A stretch of DNA of 64,000 nt, from contig CANMTP010000019.1 in assembly GCA_947500845.1 (NCBI GenBank), positions 21,917 through 85,916 of the forward strand, read 5' to 3'. The notes beneath the pieces are model-generated. The model saw nothing but the letters and a program-made list of their open reading frames with translations. It was not told the DNA's origin and searched no databases. Source of the stretch: an uncultured Aquimarina sp. (GTDB lineage: Bacteria; Bacteroidota; Bacteroidia; Flavobacteriales; Flavobacteriaceae). Of this stretch, positions 56,695 through 64,000 are shown piece by piece; position 1 is the first letter of the stretch; each line of letters starts with the position of its first letter. The position numbers and the translations under genes were made by a program.

Positions 56695-57909
56695 ATGAGT
56701 TTATCCAAAGTTACTTTTACCAATACCGAAGGTCAAACACTATCAGGGCGTTTAGAACTTCCTGCAGATCAACATCCACATAATTTTGTACTATTTGCAC
56801 ATTGCTTTACCTGTAATAAAAATCTGGGAGCTGTAAGAAATATAAGTAGAGGACTTACCTCTCTGGGGTTTGCAGTACTGCGATTTGATTTTACAGGATT
56901 AGGTGAAAGTGAAGGAGATTTTGCAGATACCAATTTCTCTGGTAATGTAGAGGATCTGGTTGCTGCAGCAGAATTTCTAAAAAAGGAATACAAAGCACCC
57001 ACCCTTTTGGTTGGTCATTCATTAGGTGGTGCAGCAGCTATTTTTGCAGCTGCACAAATTGATTCAATACAAGCAGTAGCCACAATAGGAGCGCCGTCGA
57101 ACCCTAAACATGTAAAACATTTATTAAAAAGTGGTATAGAAGAAATTGAAGCCAATGGTAAAGCCGTAGTAAATCTTAGCGGACGAGATTTCACCATCAA
57201 GAAGCAGTTTTTAGATGATTTGGATAGTAAATCATTACCAGAGGTTGCAAAAAACCTTAACAAAGCGCTTTTGGTTATGCATTCACCACAAGATACCACT
57301 GTCGGCATCAAAAATGCTGAAGAGATTTATGTCGCAGCCCGTCATCCCAAGAGCTTTGTGACTTTGGATGGAGCGGATCATCTGCTCATGCAGAAAGGAG
57401 ACTCTGTATATGCCGGTAAAGTAATTGCAGGTTGGTCTTCAAGATATGTTGAAGTTCCAGAAGCTCCTAAAATTAATAGTCAACATCACGTTGTCGCGAG
57501 TTTGGGTAATGGAGAAGGATTTACAACACAGATGAAAGTAGGGAATCACTATATGGTAGCCGATGAACCTGAAAGTGTTGGCGGTCATGATTTTGGTCCC
57601 TCACCTTATGAGCTTGTATCTGCCGGATTATCAGCTTGTACCGCAATGACGATCAAAATGTACGTTGCCAGAAAGGGTTGGGATCTGGAGCATGTAGAAG
57701 TACATACCAGTTATGGTAAAAACCATGCTGAAGATTGTGAGAACTGTGAAGATCCAAATGCCAAAATAGATACGTTTGAACGAGAAATTGGCTTAAAAGG
57801 CAATCTGGACGAAAAACAAATTAAACGAATTCTTGAAATAGCAGATAAATGCCCTGTACATAAAACACTACATAGCGAGACACAAGTGATTACAAAATTG
57901 GTTAGGTAA
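56695..57909 (+). CDS. Fused alpha/beta hydrolase and OsmC-type peroxide-reducing domain
   Basis: A 404-residue protein. Residues 1-255 are an alpha/beta hydrolase (HCFTCNKNLGAVRNISRGL, LRFDFTGLGESEGDF, nucleophile LLVGHSLGGAAAIF near 109, and LDGADHLL). Residues about 265-404 are an OsmC/Ohr-type domain with the two cysteines of the thiol peroxidase site, in SAGLSACTAMTIKM near 314 and DKCPVHKTLHSETQV near 387. OsmC proteins reduce organic hydroperoxides. The fusion is a known Bacteroidota/Proteobacteria type; a joint role in handling peroxidised esters is an inference. Confidence 0.93.
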   Translation: MSLSKVTFTNTEGQTLSGRLELPADQHPHNFVLFAHCFTCNKNLGAVRNISRGLTSLGFAVLRFDFTGLGESEGDFADTNFSGNVEDLVAAAEFLKKEYKAPTLLVGHSLGGAAAIFAAAQIDSIQAVATIGAPSNPKHVKHLLKSGIEEIEANGKAVVNLSGRDFTIKKQFLDDLDSKSLPEVAKNLNKALLVMHSPQDTTVGIKNAEEIYVAARHPKSFVTLDGADHLLMQKGDSVYAGKVIAGWSSRYVEVPEAPKINSQHHVVASLGNGEGFTTQMKVGNHYMVADEPESVGGHDFGPSPYELVSAGLSACTAMTIKMYVARKGWDLEHVEVHTSYGKNHAEDCENCEDPNAKIDTFEREIGLKGNLDEKQIKRILEIADKCPVHKTLHSETQVITKLVR

Positions 57910-58009
57910 GTGTAAATACTACTTGTTTAAATAATCAACATTTTCCCTAAAAGAATACAAATGTTGGTATATATCTAATTATTCAAAGCGTTTTTAATAA
58001 AATACTATT

Positions 58010-58735
58010 ATGAATTTAGAAAATAAAAATATACTAATAATCGGAGGAGCAACAGGAATGGGATTTGCTACGGCAGAGCTTGCTGATAAACTCGGTGGTA
58101 AAGTATTTATTGCAGGACACAATAATGAAAAGAATAAAATAGCACTATCTAAATTGTCAAATAGTGCTGAAAGTCGATTTGTCAACGTTGTAGATTCTGA
58201 ATCTATAGATAAACTCTTTAGTTCGTTACAACAAATAGATCATATTTTTGTTACAGCCGCACCTGGTGGAACAGGAGATTTCATCGATGCATCTCTGGAA
58301 ATAAAAAATACATATATCTATGGTAAATTTTGGAGTTTATTTATGATTACTAAGGCAGCGGTTAAACAGATCTCGTTAAGTGGTTCGATAACATTCATAA
58401 CTGGAGGGTTTACAGAAAATCCAACAAAAGGAACTGTACTTGTTTCTGCAGCGTTTCATGCGGTCGAGGGATTTGCAAAAGCCATGACTATTGAAATGGC
58501 ACCAATTCGTTTTAATGTGATTAGACCTGGATTTATTGATAGTGGATTTTGGGACTTTATGAAAAAGAAAGAACGGGAAATATTATTCAAAGAGAACAAA
58601 GGAAAAATTGCAGTCAACAGACTTGGAACATCAGAAGATATCGCTAAAATGGCCATATCAATAATGACGAATTCCTTTGTGAATGGGCAAATCATTGAAG
58701 TTAACGGGGGAAAACTTCCAGAAAAAACCTCATAG
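58010..58735 (+). CDS. SDR-family oxidoreductase lacking the catalytic YxxxK
   Basis: The 241-residue protein has a Rossmann fold with the cofactor loop IIGGATGMGFATAE at the start, and SDR segments HIFVTAAPGGTGDF, GSITFITGGFTENP, and FNVIRPGFIDSGFW. Where classical SDR enzymes have the Tyr-x-x-x-Lys pair, it reads VSAAFHAVEGFAKAM, so both residues are missing. A reductase of the usual mechanism is therefore doubtful; it may bind a nucleotide without catalysis or use another residue. It ends six bases inside the convergent small lipoprotein gene. Confidence 0.85.
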   Translation: MNLENKNILIIGGATGMGFATAELADKLGGKVFIAGHNNEKNKIALSKLSNSAESRFVNVVDSESIDKLFSSLQQIDHIFVTAAPGGTGDFIDASLEIKNTYIYGKFWSLFMITKAAVKQISLSGSITFITGGFTENPTKGTVLVSAAFHAVEGFAKAMTIEMAPIRFNVIRPGFIDSGFWDFMKKKEREILFKENKGKIAVNRLGTSEDIAKMAISIMTNSFVNGQIIEVNGGKLPEKTS

Positions 58736-58990
58736 AATATTAATTGTAAAGAAAGTTACAATACGTTCAGAATAGTAAATATCTCTAGTTACAGTATTAA
58801 TGGCATAAAACCCATTGACACCTCCTGGATTGTTACTGGGCACATATATTTCAGAGCCAAAACGAATATTGAACTGAGATAAGCTTTTAGACTTCACCTC
58901 TGTTAGGGGTATTTCATTATTTTCGGTCTCACAAGAATAAAAGATACTTGTTTGAACTATTAAAAGAATTATGAGTACATGATATTTCAT
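58730..58990 (-). CDS. Small lipoprotein of unknown function
   Basis: An 86-residue protein with a lipoprotein signal (VQTSIFYSC, Cys20). The mature part (ETENNEIPLTEVKSKSL, then FGSEIYVPSNNPGGVNGFYA) is Asn/Gly-rich and ends in a hydrophobic tail. No family was recognised. The reading frame overlaps the convergent SDR gene by six bases. The lipobox is the main support that it is real. Confidence 0.6.
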   Translation of the reverse strand: MKYHVLIILLIVQTSIFYSCETENNEIPLTEVKSKSLSQFNIRFGSEIYVPSNNPGGVNGFYAINTVTRDIYYSERIVTFFTINIL

Positions 58991-59099
58991 AGTATTAAGT
59001 TTTTAGGTTACACTTAACAATTTCAGAATTATTTAGAATGAAATAGTTATTTCAGAATGACGAAAATATTATTTAACAATAGTGATATTCCTAAAAAGA

Positions 59100-59136
59100 A
59101 AGAACCACTGATTTTATGGAAAAATCAATGGTTCTT
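59100..59136 (-). terminator. Terminator of the phosphatase gene
   Basis: Arms 59100-59115 (AAGAACCACTGATTTT) and 59121-59136 (AAAATCAATGGTTCTT) pair with one mismatch around a five-base loop. Read leftwards it is followed by a T-run, as expected for the leftward phosphatase gene ending at 59170. Confidence 0.7.
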
Positions 59137-59169
59137 ATTGTAAATTAATTGGTTAATAAATAAGGCCTC

Positions 59170-62115
59170 TTATTTCTTAACTAATCTTTGTGTTTCCAGA
59201 ATGTTATTATTCTCGTCTTTAATAGACAACAAATATATTCCTGATCTAAAAACTTTGGGCTCTATCGTTTGCGATCTGGAAGAAATGACTTCTTCATACA
59301 CTATTTCTCCTGCGAGATTATAGATTGTCGCCTTCAGCAGTTGATTATTTTTAGTAAATGCTGTAGAGGAAATAGTGATCTCGTTGGTAAACGGATTTGG
59401 ATAAATGATATAAGAGTTTTTTTCTATAAACGACACTTCAGTTCTTGTCGCACTAGTTGAATACGTAGCATATATAGAATATCTGTAATTACTCTGGGCT
59501 CCACTGCCATGAATGGATGGTATATTACCAGTGGTTGACCAAACAGATCCATCAGCCTGATATCTTCCAGGAGTTCCCGATACATAAGCTATACCTGGAT
59601 TGTTGGAAAATATCCACGATAGCCAAATGGTATCTCCATTATTAACTGACACAGGATTTTCTAAGGAGACCGTTTGCCAACCTCTTGTCGATTGAACAGA
59701 AGTGATAGCTGTCTGCCCTAATCGATTTCCTGGTACTCCGCTGTTGTCTGCATAAATACCTAGCTGTACGTCACCTGTACCCCCTGCAATATGCATGGTA
59801 ATACTTTCTAATATTCCATTTTCTGTCATCGTAAAAGGCATAGATCGCTGAGTACTATGTGTAGAATCCCGATCACCCACAGTTGTTATTCCAATGGTTC
59901 CCGTTGTACCACCACCGGTTGTTTCTGTAAATGTAGCAGTAATAGATTTATTGGTATCCATTACTATGGACTCGGGATTGGTAATACCAGAAAGTGCTCC
60001 GCTCCAACTATCAAACTCCCATCCTGCAGCAGGTGTTGCAGTTACCGTAACAGAACTTCCTTCAGTATAGGTTCCTGCACCATTTACACTACCCTGACCT
60101 ATCGTATTGGTGGTTAATGTATAGGTGACTGTAGATGTATCTCTTAAATAGTTTGCATAAATTGAATACAAGTAATCGCTTTGTGCACCACTACCGTAAC
60201 TTAGCGGAATATTGCCTCCGCTAGCAGACCAACTTGATCCGGTTGCTTCGTATCGCCCAGGGGTTCCTGTTGCATAAGCAATTCCAGGATTATTTGAGAA
60301 GATCCAGGCCAACCACAAGGTTTCTCCATTAAGGGCAGTTACCGTATTCTCTAAACCAACCGTCTGCCATCCACGAGTTACTCTTACAGGAGTTATAGCT
60401 GTGCTGCTTAGTCTGTCACCAGGAACACCGTTATTATCTGCATACACTCCTAACTGTACATCTCCCGAACCACCGGCAATATGGAAAGTGATGCTTTGTA
60501 AGATACCATTTTCTGTCATAGTATAAGGCATGGCCCTACGAGTAGTATGTGTAGCATCTCTATCACCGACTGTGGTTACCCCAAGCGTATATAAAACAGT
60601 AGAACTATCTAAGGTAGTAACATTTTCTGTATTACTGAATCCAGAAATATTTCCTGCATTGTCTTTTGCCTGTACCTTAAATGAATAGGTTGTGTTTTCT
60701 GCCAATCCACTTATGTCATAACCTGTGGCACCTGTGGTTCCAATTAGCTCATTATTTTGGTATACATCGTATCCAGAAACAGCTACATTATCGGTTGATG
60801 CATTCCAGGTCAAAGAAACGGTACTCGCAGTAACATTAAATGCACTAAGATTAGCTGGTGTAGAAGGAGCCTCTTCATCAGGGATATTAGTATTATTAAT
60901 AGTAACTACACTTCCGTTTGAAGGATTCCAGATATCAAGATTGGCAGGTATGGTAAACGGATCATCATTCGAGACAGTACCCACTTGCGATGCATTATCT
61001 ACCTTTATGGTGCGTGCCTCGATTTTGTTTTCGTCTATGAAAATCCACTTAAACTGGTTAAATCTTGCCGAATTACGGGTCCAACTTTTATCATCATTAT
61101 TAGATCGCAATGGGGCACCCCAGCATCCTTCACCGGCATATACTGTCCCATTTTCATCATCTCTCACAAAACCTTCATCACTTCCCGTTCCAGTCGACGG
61201 GCGAAGAGGCCAGGTAGTCTTAACCGTATGCGCATCACATTCTATAACCAGTTTGACTCCTTTATCATAAAAAAGTTGCGCCCAGTTACTATATTGATTA
61301 TTACCTTCAGACTTTGAAGACACATGAGGACGCATAGGTTTATGATATTGTGCCATTTTCCAAATTGTATTGGGATTGGCATTAAGATCATCACGCAACC
61401 AGGTCGTTTGAGTTCCCGCAATTGAGATCTCGGTATTCAGAGTATAAGTACGCACCAGATTATTACCAAAAGTAAGTGCATAATAAATACTTGAGGAAGG
61501 TACATCAAAAAGATGGTAGATACTATTATTACTATCTTCATGATTACCACGAGTAGCAACAATAGGAAACATTCTGTTGTCACTTGCAATAGTTAATTGC
61601 CAGTCATTAAACCAATCGATCCATTCACCATTACTATCGCCGTTAGTCATATCCCCACCAAATAAAACAGCGTGAGGCTTTAATTTTGCAACCAGTCGAT
61701 TAGCGTTTTGTCTGGGTGTACGGTTGTTTCGGGAATCTCCTCCTGCAACAAAGGATAATCTACTATTATCTGCAGGAGCTGTTTTAAACCAAAAACGTTC
61801 GCTAGTCCCTTCACTATCATTTATTACAAAATAATAAGCGGTGTTTGGGGTCAACCCCGTAATACGGGCAAAATTGTTGTTCATTCCTTTGTAGGAAACA
61901 GTTCTGTCTGGAGCTTTTGAATTAGGGTAGCTGGTGTAGTTTGTACCAAAATCGGTAGTTCCATAATAAACAACAGGGGCACTTCCTGAAGTTTGATCCC
62001 AACCAATTACGATTGAGGTGGCGGGGTTGTCTCGCAAAGTCAAACGGTATTTACCATTTGATGAATACGAATTAATTGCTAATAATGAAATTAACAATAC
62101 AAAAATTCTTTTCAT
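59170..62115 (-). CDS. Secreted purple-acid-phosphatase-like protein with T9SS sorting domain
   Basis: The 981-residue protein has a signal peptide ending LAINSYSS. A purple-acid-phosphatase-type N-terminal Ig domain (about 20-110) precedes a calcineurin-like metallophosphatase domain with FVAGGDSRNN, VLFGGDMTNGD, VATRGNHEDSN (GNHE) and ECDAHTVKT, so the dinuclear metal site is mostly visible. Then come a FN3 domain (about 420-505), two near-identical 145-residue domains (see the repeats listed) separated by a Bacterial_repeat domain (TLTTNTIGQGSVNGAGTY), and a C-terminal T9SS type A sorting domain beginning SYIIYPNPFTNEITISS. Export through the type IX system is expected. The substrate is unknown. 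Confidence 0.93.
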   Translation of the reverse strand: MKRIFVLLISLLAINSYSSNGKYRLTLRDNPATSIVIGWDQTSGSAPVVYYGTTDFGTNYTSYPNSKAPDRTVSYKGMNNNFARITGLTPNTAYYFVINDSEGTSERFWFKTAPADNSRLSFVAGGDSRNNRTPRQNANRLVAKLKPHAVLFGGDMTNGDSNGEWIDWFNDWQLTIASDNRMFPIVATRGNHEDSNNSIYHLFDVPSSSIYYALTFGNNLVRTYTLNTEISIAGTQTTWLRDDLNANPNTIWKMAQYHKPMRPHVSSKSEGNNQYSNWAQLFYDKGVKLVIECDAHTVKTTWPLRPSTGTGSDEGFVRDDENGTVYAGEGCWGAPLRSNNDDKSWTRNSARFNQFKWIFIDENKIEARTIKVDNASQVGTVSNDDPFTIPANLDIWNPSNGSVVTINNTNIPDEEAPSTPANLSAFNVTASTVSLTWNASTDNVAVSGYDVYQNNELIGTTGATGYDISGLAENTTYSFKVQAKDNAGNISGFSNTENVTTLDSSTVLYTLGVTTVGDRDATHTTRRAMPYTMTENGILQSITFHIAGGSGDVQLGVYADNNGVPGDRLSSTAITPVRVTRGWQTVGLENTVTALNGETLWLAWIFSNNPGIAYATGTPGRYEATGSSWSASGGNIPLSYGSGAQSDYLYSIYANYLRDTSTVTYTLTTNTIGQGSVNGAGTYTEGSSVTVTATPAAGWEFDSWSGALSGITNPESIVMDTNKSITATFTETTGGGTTGTIGITTVGDRDSTHSTQRSMPFTMTENGILESITMHIAGGTGDVQLGIYADNSGVPGNRLGQTAITSVQSTRGWQTVSLENPVSVNNGDTIWLSWIFSNNPGIAYVSGTPGRYQADGSVWSTTGNIPSIHGSGAQSNYRYSIYATYSTSATRTEVSFIEKNSYIIYPNPFTNEITISSTAFTKNNQLLKATIYNLAGEIVYEEVISSRSQTIEPKVFRSGIYLLSIKDENNNILETQRLVKK
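59461..59895 (-). repeat. Duplicated domain, second copy
   Basis: A 145-residue unit (IGITTVGDRD to YSIYATY) in the phosphatase protein. It is about 70% identical, by eye, to the unit encoded at 60148-60585 and shares GILxSIT, HIAGGxGDVQLG, RGWQTV and SNNPGIAY. Confidence 0.85.
60148..60585 (-). repeat. Duplicated domain, first copy
   Basis: The N-terminal copy (LGVTTVGDRD to YSIYANY), 146 residues. It is separated from the second copy by about 250 bp that encode a Bacterial_repeat domain. The pair probably binds a glycan or other surface ligand, though this is a guess. Confidence 0.85.
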
Positions 62116-62503
62116 TTTGTGTGAATTAAGGGTTAATGTTTATATTAAGTAATCTACTTTAAAGCTTATTTGATCTTAATATTCTTCACGCCGCATTTTC
62201 CATTAAAACTAAAAATGTTTATACTGCTATAAAATTAATTCACTGACTATAAAAAAAATTTTCTAACTGTAAGTTTTAACCAAAACTTAAATTGAGTAAC
62301 TTAAATTTATTCAAAACTTAATCTAACTTATAACTCAAATTTTGATTATTTATTTCATTACATATAAAGACGTATATTTTATGATTTACCCTTAGAGATT
62401 TTAATTTTTAATCAAAACCAAAAAATTATAAATTTGAAAATCAAGGCATATAAACATCGACAATTTCAAATAATTTTAATCAGATTACGTTTTATTTTGT
62501 ATC
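62116..62503. other. Divergent AT-rich intergenic region
   Basis: Between the leftward phosphatase and the rightward membrane-protein gene are 388 bp with no open frame of note. A cluster of ACTTA repeats (62285, 62299, 62316 and 62326) and two copies of CAAAACTTAA (62281-62290, 62312-62321) are the only structure seen. Confidence 0.4.
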
Positions 62504-63376
62504 ATGAAAAACTCTAAAGCCTCAATTATTTTACACATCTCTGTGTTCTTAATTTTTTTTGGAAGAGCCTGGCAACATCTATTTTGGGATGCGCCTTATC
62601 GATCTTTTTTTTGGGACGAAGCTTTACTACAACCTGTAGTAGAGGGGATTTTCAATATTTCCTGGAAAGATTATGTCACTAGTAGTACAACAGACGATGC
62701 TATTCAAACCATTATCAGAGCAAACGGATTTTTATATTTAATTGCTGCAATATGTGCTTTATATATAAAGAAACTGAACACAAAATGGATTCGTCTTCCA
62801 TTATGGCTGGGGGGTATTTCTTTGGTAATTTTGACCGTTTTATTGACCAAAGAAAAATTTTATCATGTCGCACAATTTTTCGAGCATAGCATTCAGTTTG
62901 GTTTGCCATTTGTATTATTATATAGTTATAAAAACAATAATGAAGAAAAACTAATTCTTATCTTAAAAGTACTTGTGGCTGTTACATTTTTCTCACATGG
63001 ATTGTATGCTTTTGGCTTCTATCCTGTACCTGGAAAATTTGTAGATATGGTCATTCAAATTTTTGGTTTTAAAGAATCGACAGCAATTATCTTTTTGTAC
63101 ATCGCTGGTATTCTTGATTTCATTTTGGCTGTATTAATTTTTGTTCCAAGGATAACCGTGTATGCACTTTGGTATGCCGTTATATGGGGACTACTTACTG
63201 CGTTTGCGAGAATTGTTGCTAATTTTTATGTAGACTTTCCGTTGAATTCTATTCATCAAAATCTTTATGAAACATTGTACAGGATTCCGCATGGTCTTGC
63301 CCCTTTTGTCTTATTAATACTACTTGAGAAAGTTCCTCTTAAGATCTTTAATTTTAAATCGGTTCGTGTTGACTAA
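62504..63376 (+). CDS. Polytopic membrane protein of unknown function
   Basis: A 290-residue protein with about seven hydrophobic helices. Short motifs are FFGRAWQHLFWDAPYRSFFWDEALL near the N-terminus and VTFFSHGLYAFGFYPVPGKF in the middle. The second helix pair and the Trp/His pattern recall DoxX-like or HTTM-like proteins, but the match is too weak to name. It is followed by a terminator hairpin and no other gene on this strand. Confidence 0.78.
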   Translation: MKNSKASIILHISVFLIFFGRAWQHLFWDAPYRSFFWDEALLQPVVEGIFNISWKDYVTSSTTDDAIQTIIRANGFLYLIAAICALYIKKLNTKWIRLPLWLGGISLVILTVLLTKEKFYHVAQFFEHSIQFGLPFVLLYSYKNNNEEKLILILKVLVAVTFFSHGLYAFGFYPVPGKFVDMVIQIFGFKESTAIIFLYIAGILDFILAVLIFVPRITVYALWYAVIWGLLTAFARIVANFYVDFPLNSIHQNLYETLYRIPHGLAPFVLLILLEKVPLKIFNFKSVRVD

Positions 63377-63438
63377 AAAATCGTTAATAGATTTATCCTA
63401 TTGTATTGCCGGAAAAGTATATGTTGATGAAAACGAAA

Positions 63439-63464
63439 AAAAGGCCATCATAAGACGGCCTTTT
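63439..63464. terminator. Bidirectional terminator
   Basis: AAAAGGCC at 63439-63446 and GGCCTTTT at 63457-63464 pair perfectly around a ten-base loop. It has an A-run on one side and a T-run on the other, and lies between convergent genes. Confidence 0.75.
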
Positions 63465-63565
63465 AAATCTAGAAATTCTCAACAAATCAATTAATATCAC
63501 TAATCAAACGATTTATATTCTCATTTGATTGTTCTAGATTATTTGTGAATAATACTACAATAATC

Positions 63566-64000
63566 TTATTGAATTATTAATTTTTGTGTTACAGCATTCT
63601 CCCCTTCAATTTCGATTTTAACCAGATAAATACCAGATCTCAATGATAAACTCTTGGCAGATATTGTATTTCTACCAGGATTTAACGTGAAATGAGATTT
63701 TTTACTACCTAATAAAGTGTAGATTGTAGCTGTAGCCTTTTTTGTAGTATTTCTACCAATACTAAGTATAAAACTATCTTTTGTCGGATTTGGCCATATA
63801 CCTATTGCAGATAAGGCGCCTTCGTCCTCATCTCCTAAGATTGCTGTTGTTCCTGCAAAATCTGTAGTACTAGCTATTGAACCACCACAAGAACCTTCAT
63901 AGATCTTCACGTTAGAGAAGGTTGAATTGTTTCCAGAACCAGCGTCATTATCATTGATGAACACCAATCGATCCATAGCTCCTGTATAGAAACTTCCTAC
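63566..64000 (-). CDS. C-terminal part of a T9SS-exported protein (runs off right edge)
   Basis: The frame is open from the right edge to a stop at 63566 (about 144 residues seen), so the N-terminus is outside. The visible part starts VGSFYTGAMDRLVFINDNDAG and continues NSTFSNVKIYEG, which resembles the end of a beta-sandwich carbohydrate-binding or related domain. A short linker leads to a T9SS type A sorting domain, IGIWPNPTKDSFILSIGRN to GIYLVKIEIEGENAVTQKLI. An ATG at 63976 is internal and should not be taken as the start. The catalytic part, if any, cannot be seen. Confidence 0.85.
   Translation of the reverse strand, partial: VGSFYTGAMDRLVFINDNDAGSGNNSTFSNVKIYEGSCGGSIASTTDFAGTTAILGDEDEGALSAIGIWPNPTKDSFILSIGRNTTKKATATIYTLLGSKKSHFTLNPGRNTISAKSLSLRSGIYLVKIEIEGENAVTQKLIIQ

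Noticed and set aside
60725..61270. Rightward frame of 181 codons within the phosphatase gene
   Set aside because: Antisense to an intact T9SS protein, with no start context or domain.

Overview
The window is AT-rich chromosomal DNA from a marine-type Flavobacteriaceae bacterium (Bacteroidota). This rests on content: a SusC/SusD pair, a hybrid two-component regulator of the Bacteroidota glycan-sensing type, C-terminal type IX secretion (T9SS) sorting domains, many lipoproteins with LxSC-type lipoboxes, and gene starts with little Shine-Dalgarno signal. Species cannot be fixed from the sequence alone. No rRNA, tRNA, CRISPR array, insertion sequence or prophage was seen.

Region 1 (1-21787) is a chitin utilisation locus. 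It holds a GH18 chitinase cut by the left edge, a LytS-type sensor kinase with an apparent N-terminal frameshift, a 1344-residue hybrid two-component regulator, a LytTR response regulator, a GH20 hexosaminidase downstream of a NagB/PIG-L fusion, a large FG-GAP/UnbV lipoprotein, a lipoprotein GH18 chitinase with two chitin-binding modules, SusD and SusC. The implied route is surface cleavage of chitin, binding and TonB-dependent import of oligomers, periplasmic trimming to GlcNAc, and cytoplasmic conversion of the amino sugar. Two sets of regularly spaced repeats in the upstream regions look like operators.

Region 2 (22029-29837) is a compact seven-gene operon: a second LytS/LytTR pair, paralogous to the first, then a Na+/solute symporter, an M1 peptidase, an arginase-family enzyme with Cys in place of the usual metal-binding His, a true-nitrilase-type enzyme, and an FMN-binding lipoprotein. 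It looks like an uptake and breakdown pathway for a nitrogen-rich compound; the substrate is unknown.

Region 3 (29896-43458) is accessory and housekeeping content: a GNAT acetyltransferase, a membrane protein, a Macro-like/TIR fusion that is the best candidate for an undescribed immune or NAD-signalling protein, two alpha/beta hydrolases, an ECF sigma factor with a probable membrane partner, a GAF-PAS protein with a kinase dimerisation segment but no ATPase, a YdeI-like protein, an amidohydrolase lipoprotein, and a run of small conserved families (DUF3291, PepSY-like, DUF2490, pirin, DUF1853).

Region 4 (43462-58990) holds a vWA/MoxR-ATPase pair, then mainly secreted or lipoprotein hydrolases (M28, class-A-like serine hydrolase, metallo-beta-lactamase fold, BNR-propeller protein, S9 peptidase), a cysteine hydrolase, an alpha/beta-hydrolase/OsmC fusion, and an SDR protein without the catalytic Tyr/Lys.

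Region 5 (59170-64000) has a secreted purple-acid-phosphatase-like protein with a duplicated domain and T9SS signal, a polytopic membrane protein, and the C-terminus of another T9SS-exported protein running off the right edge.
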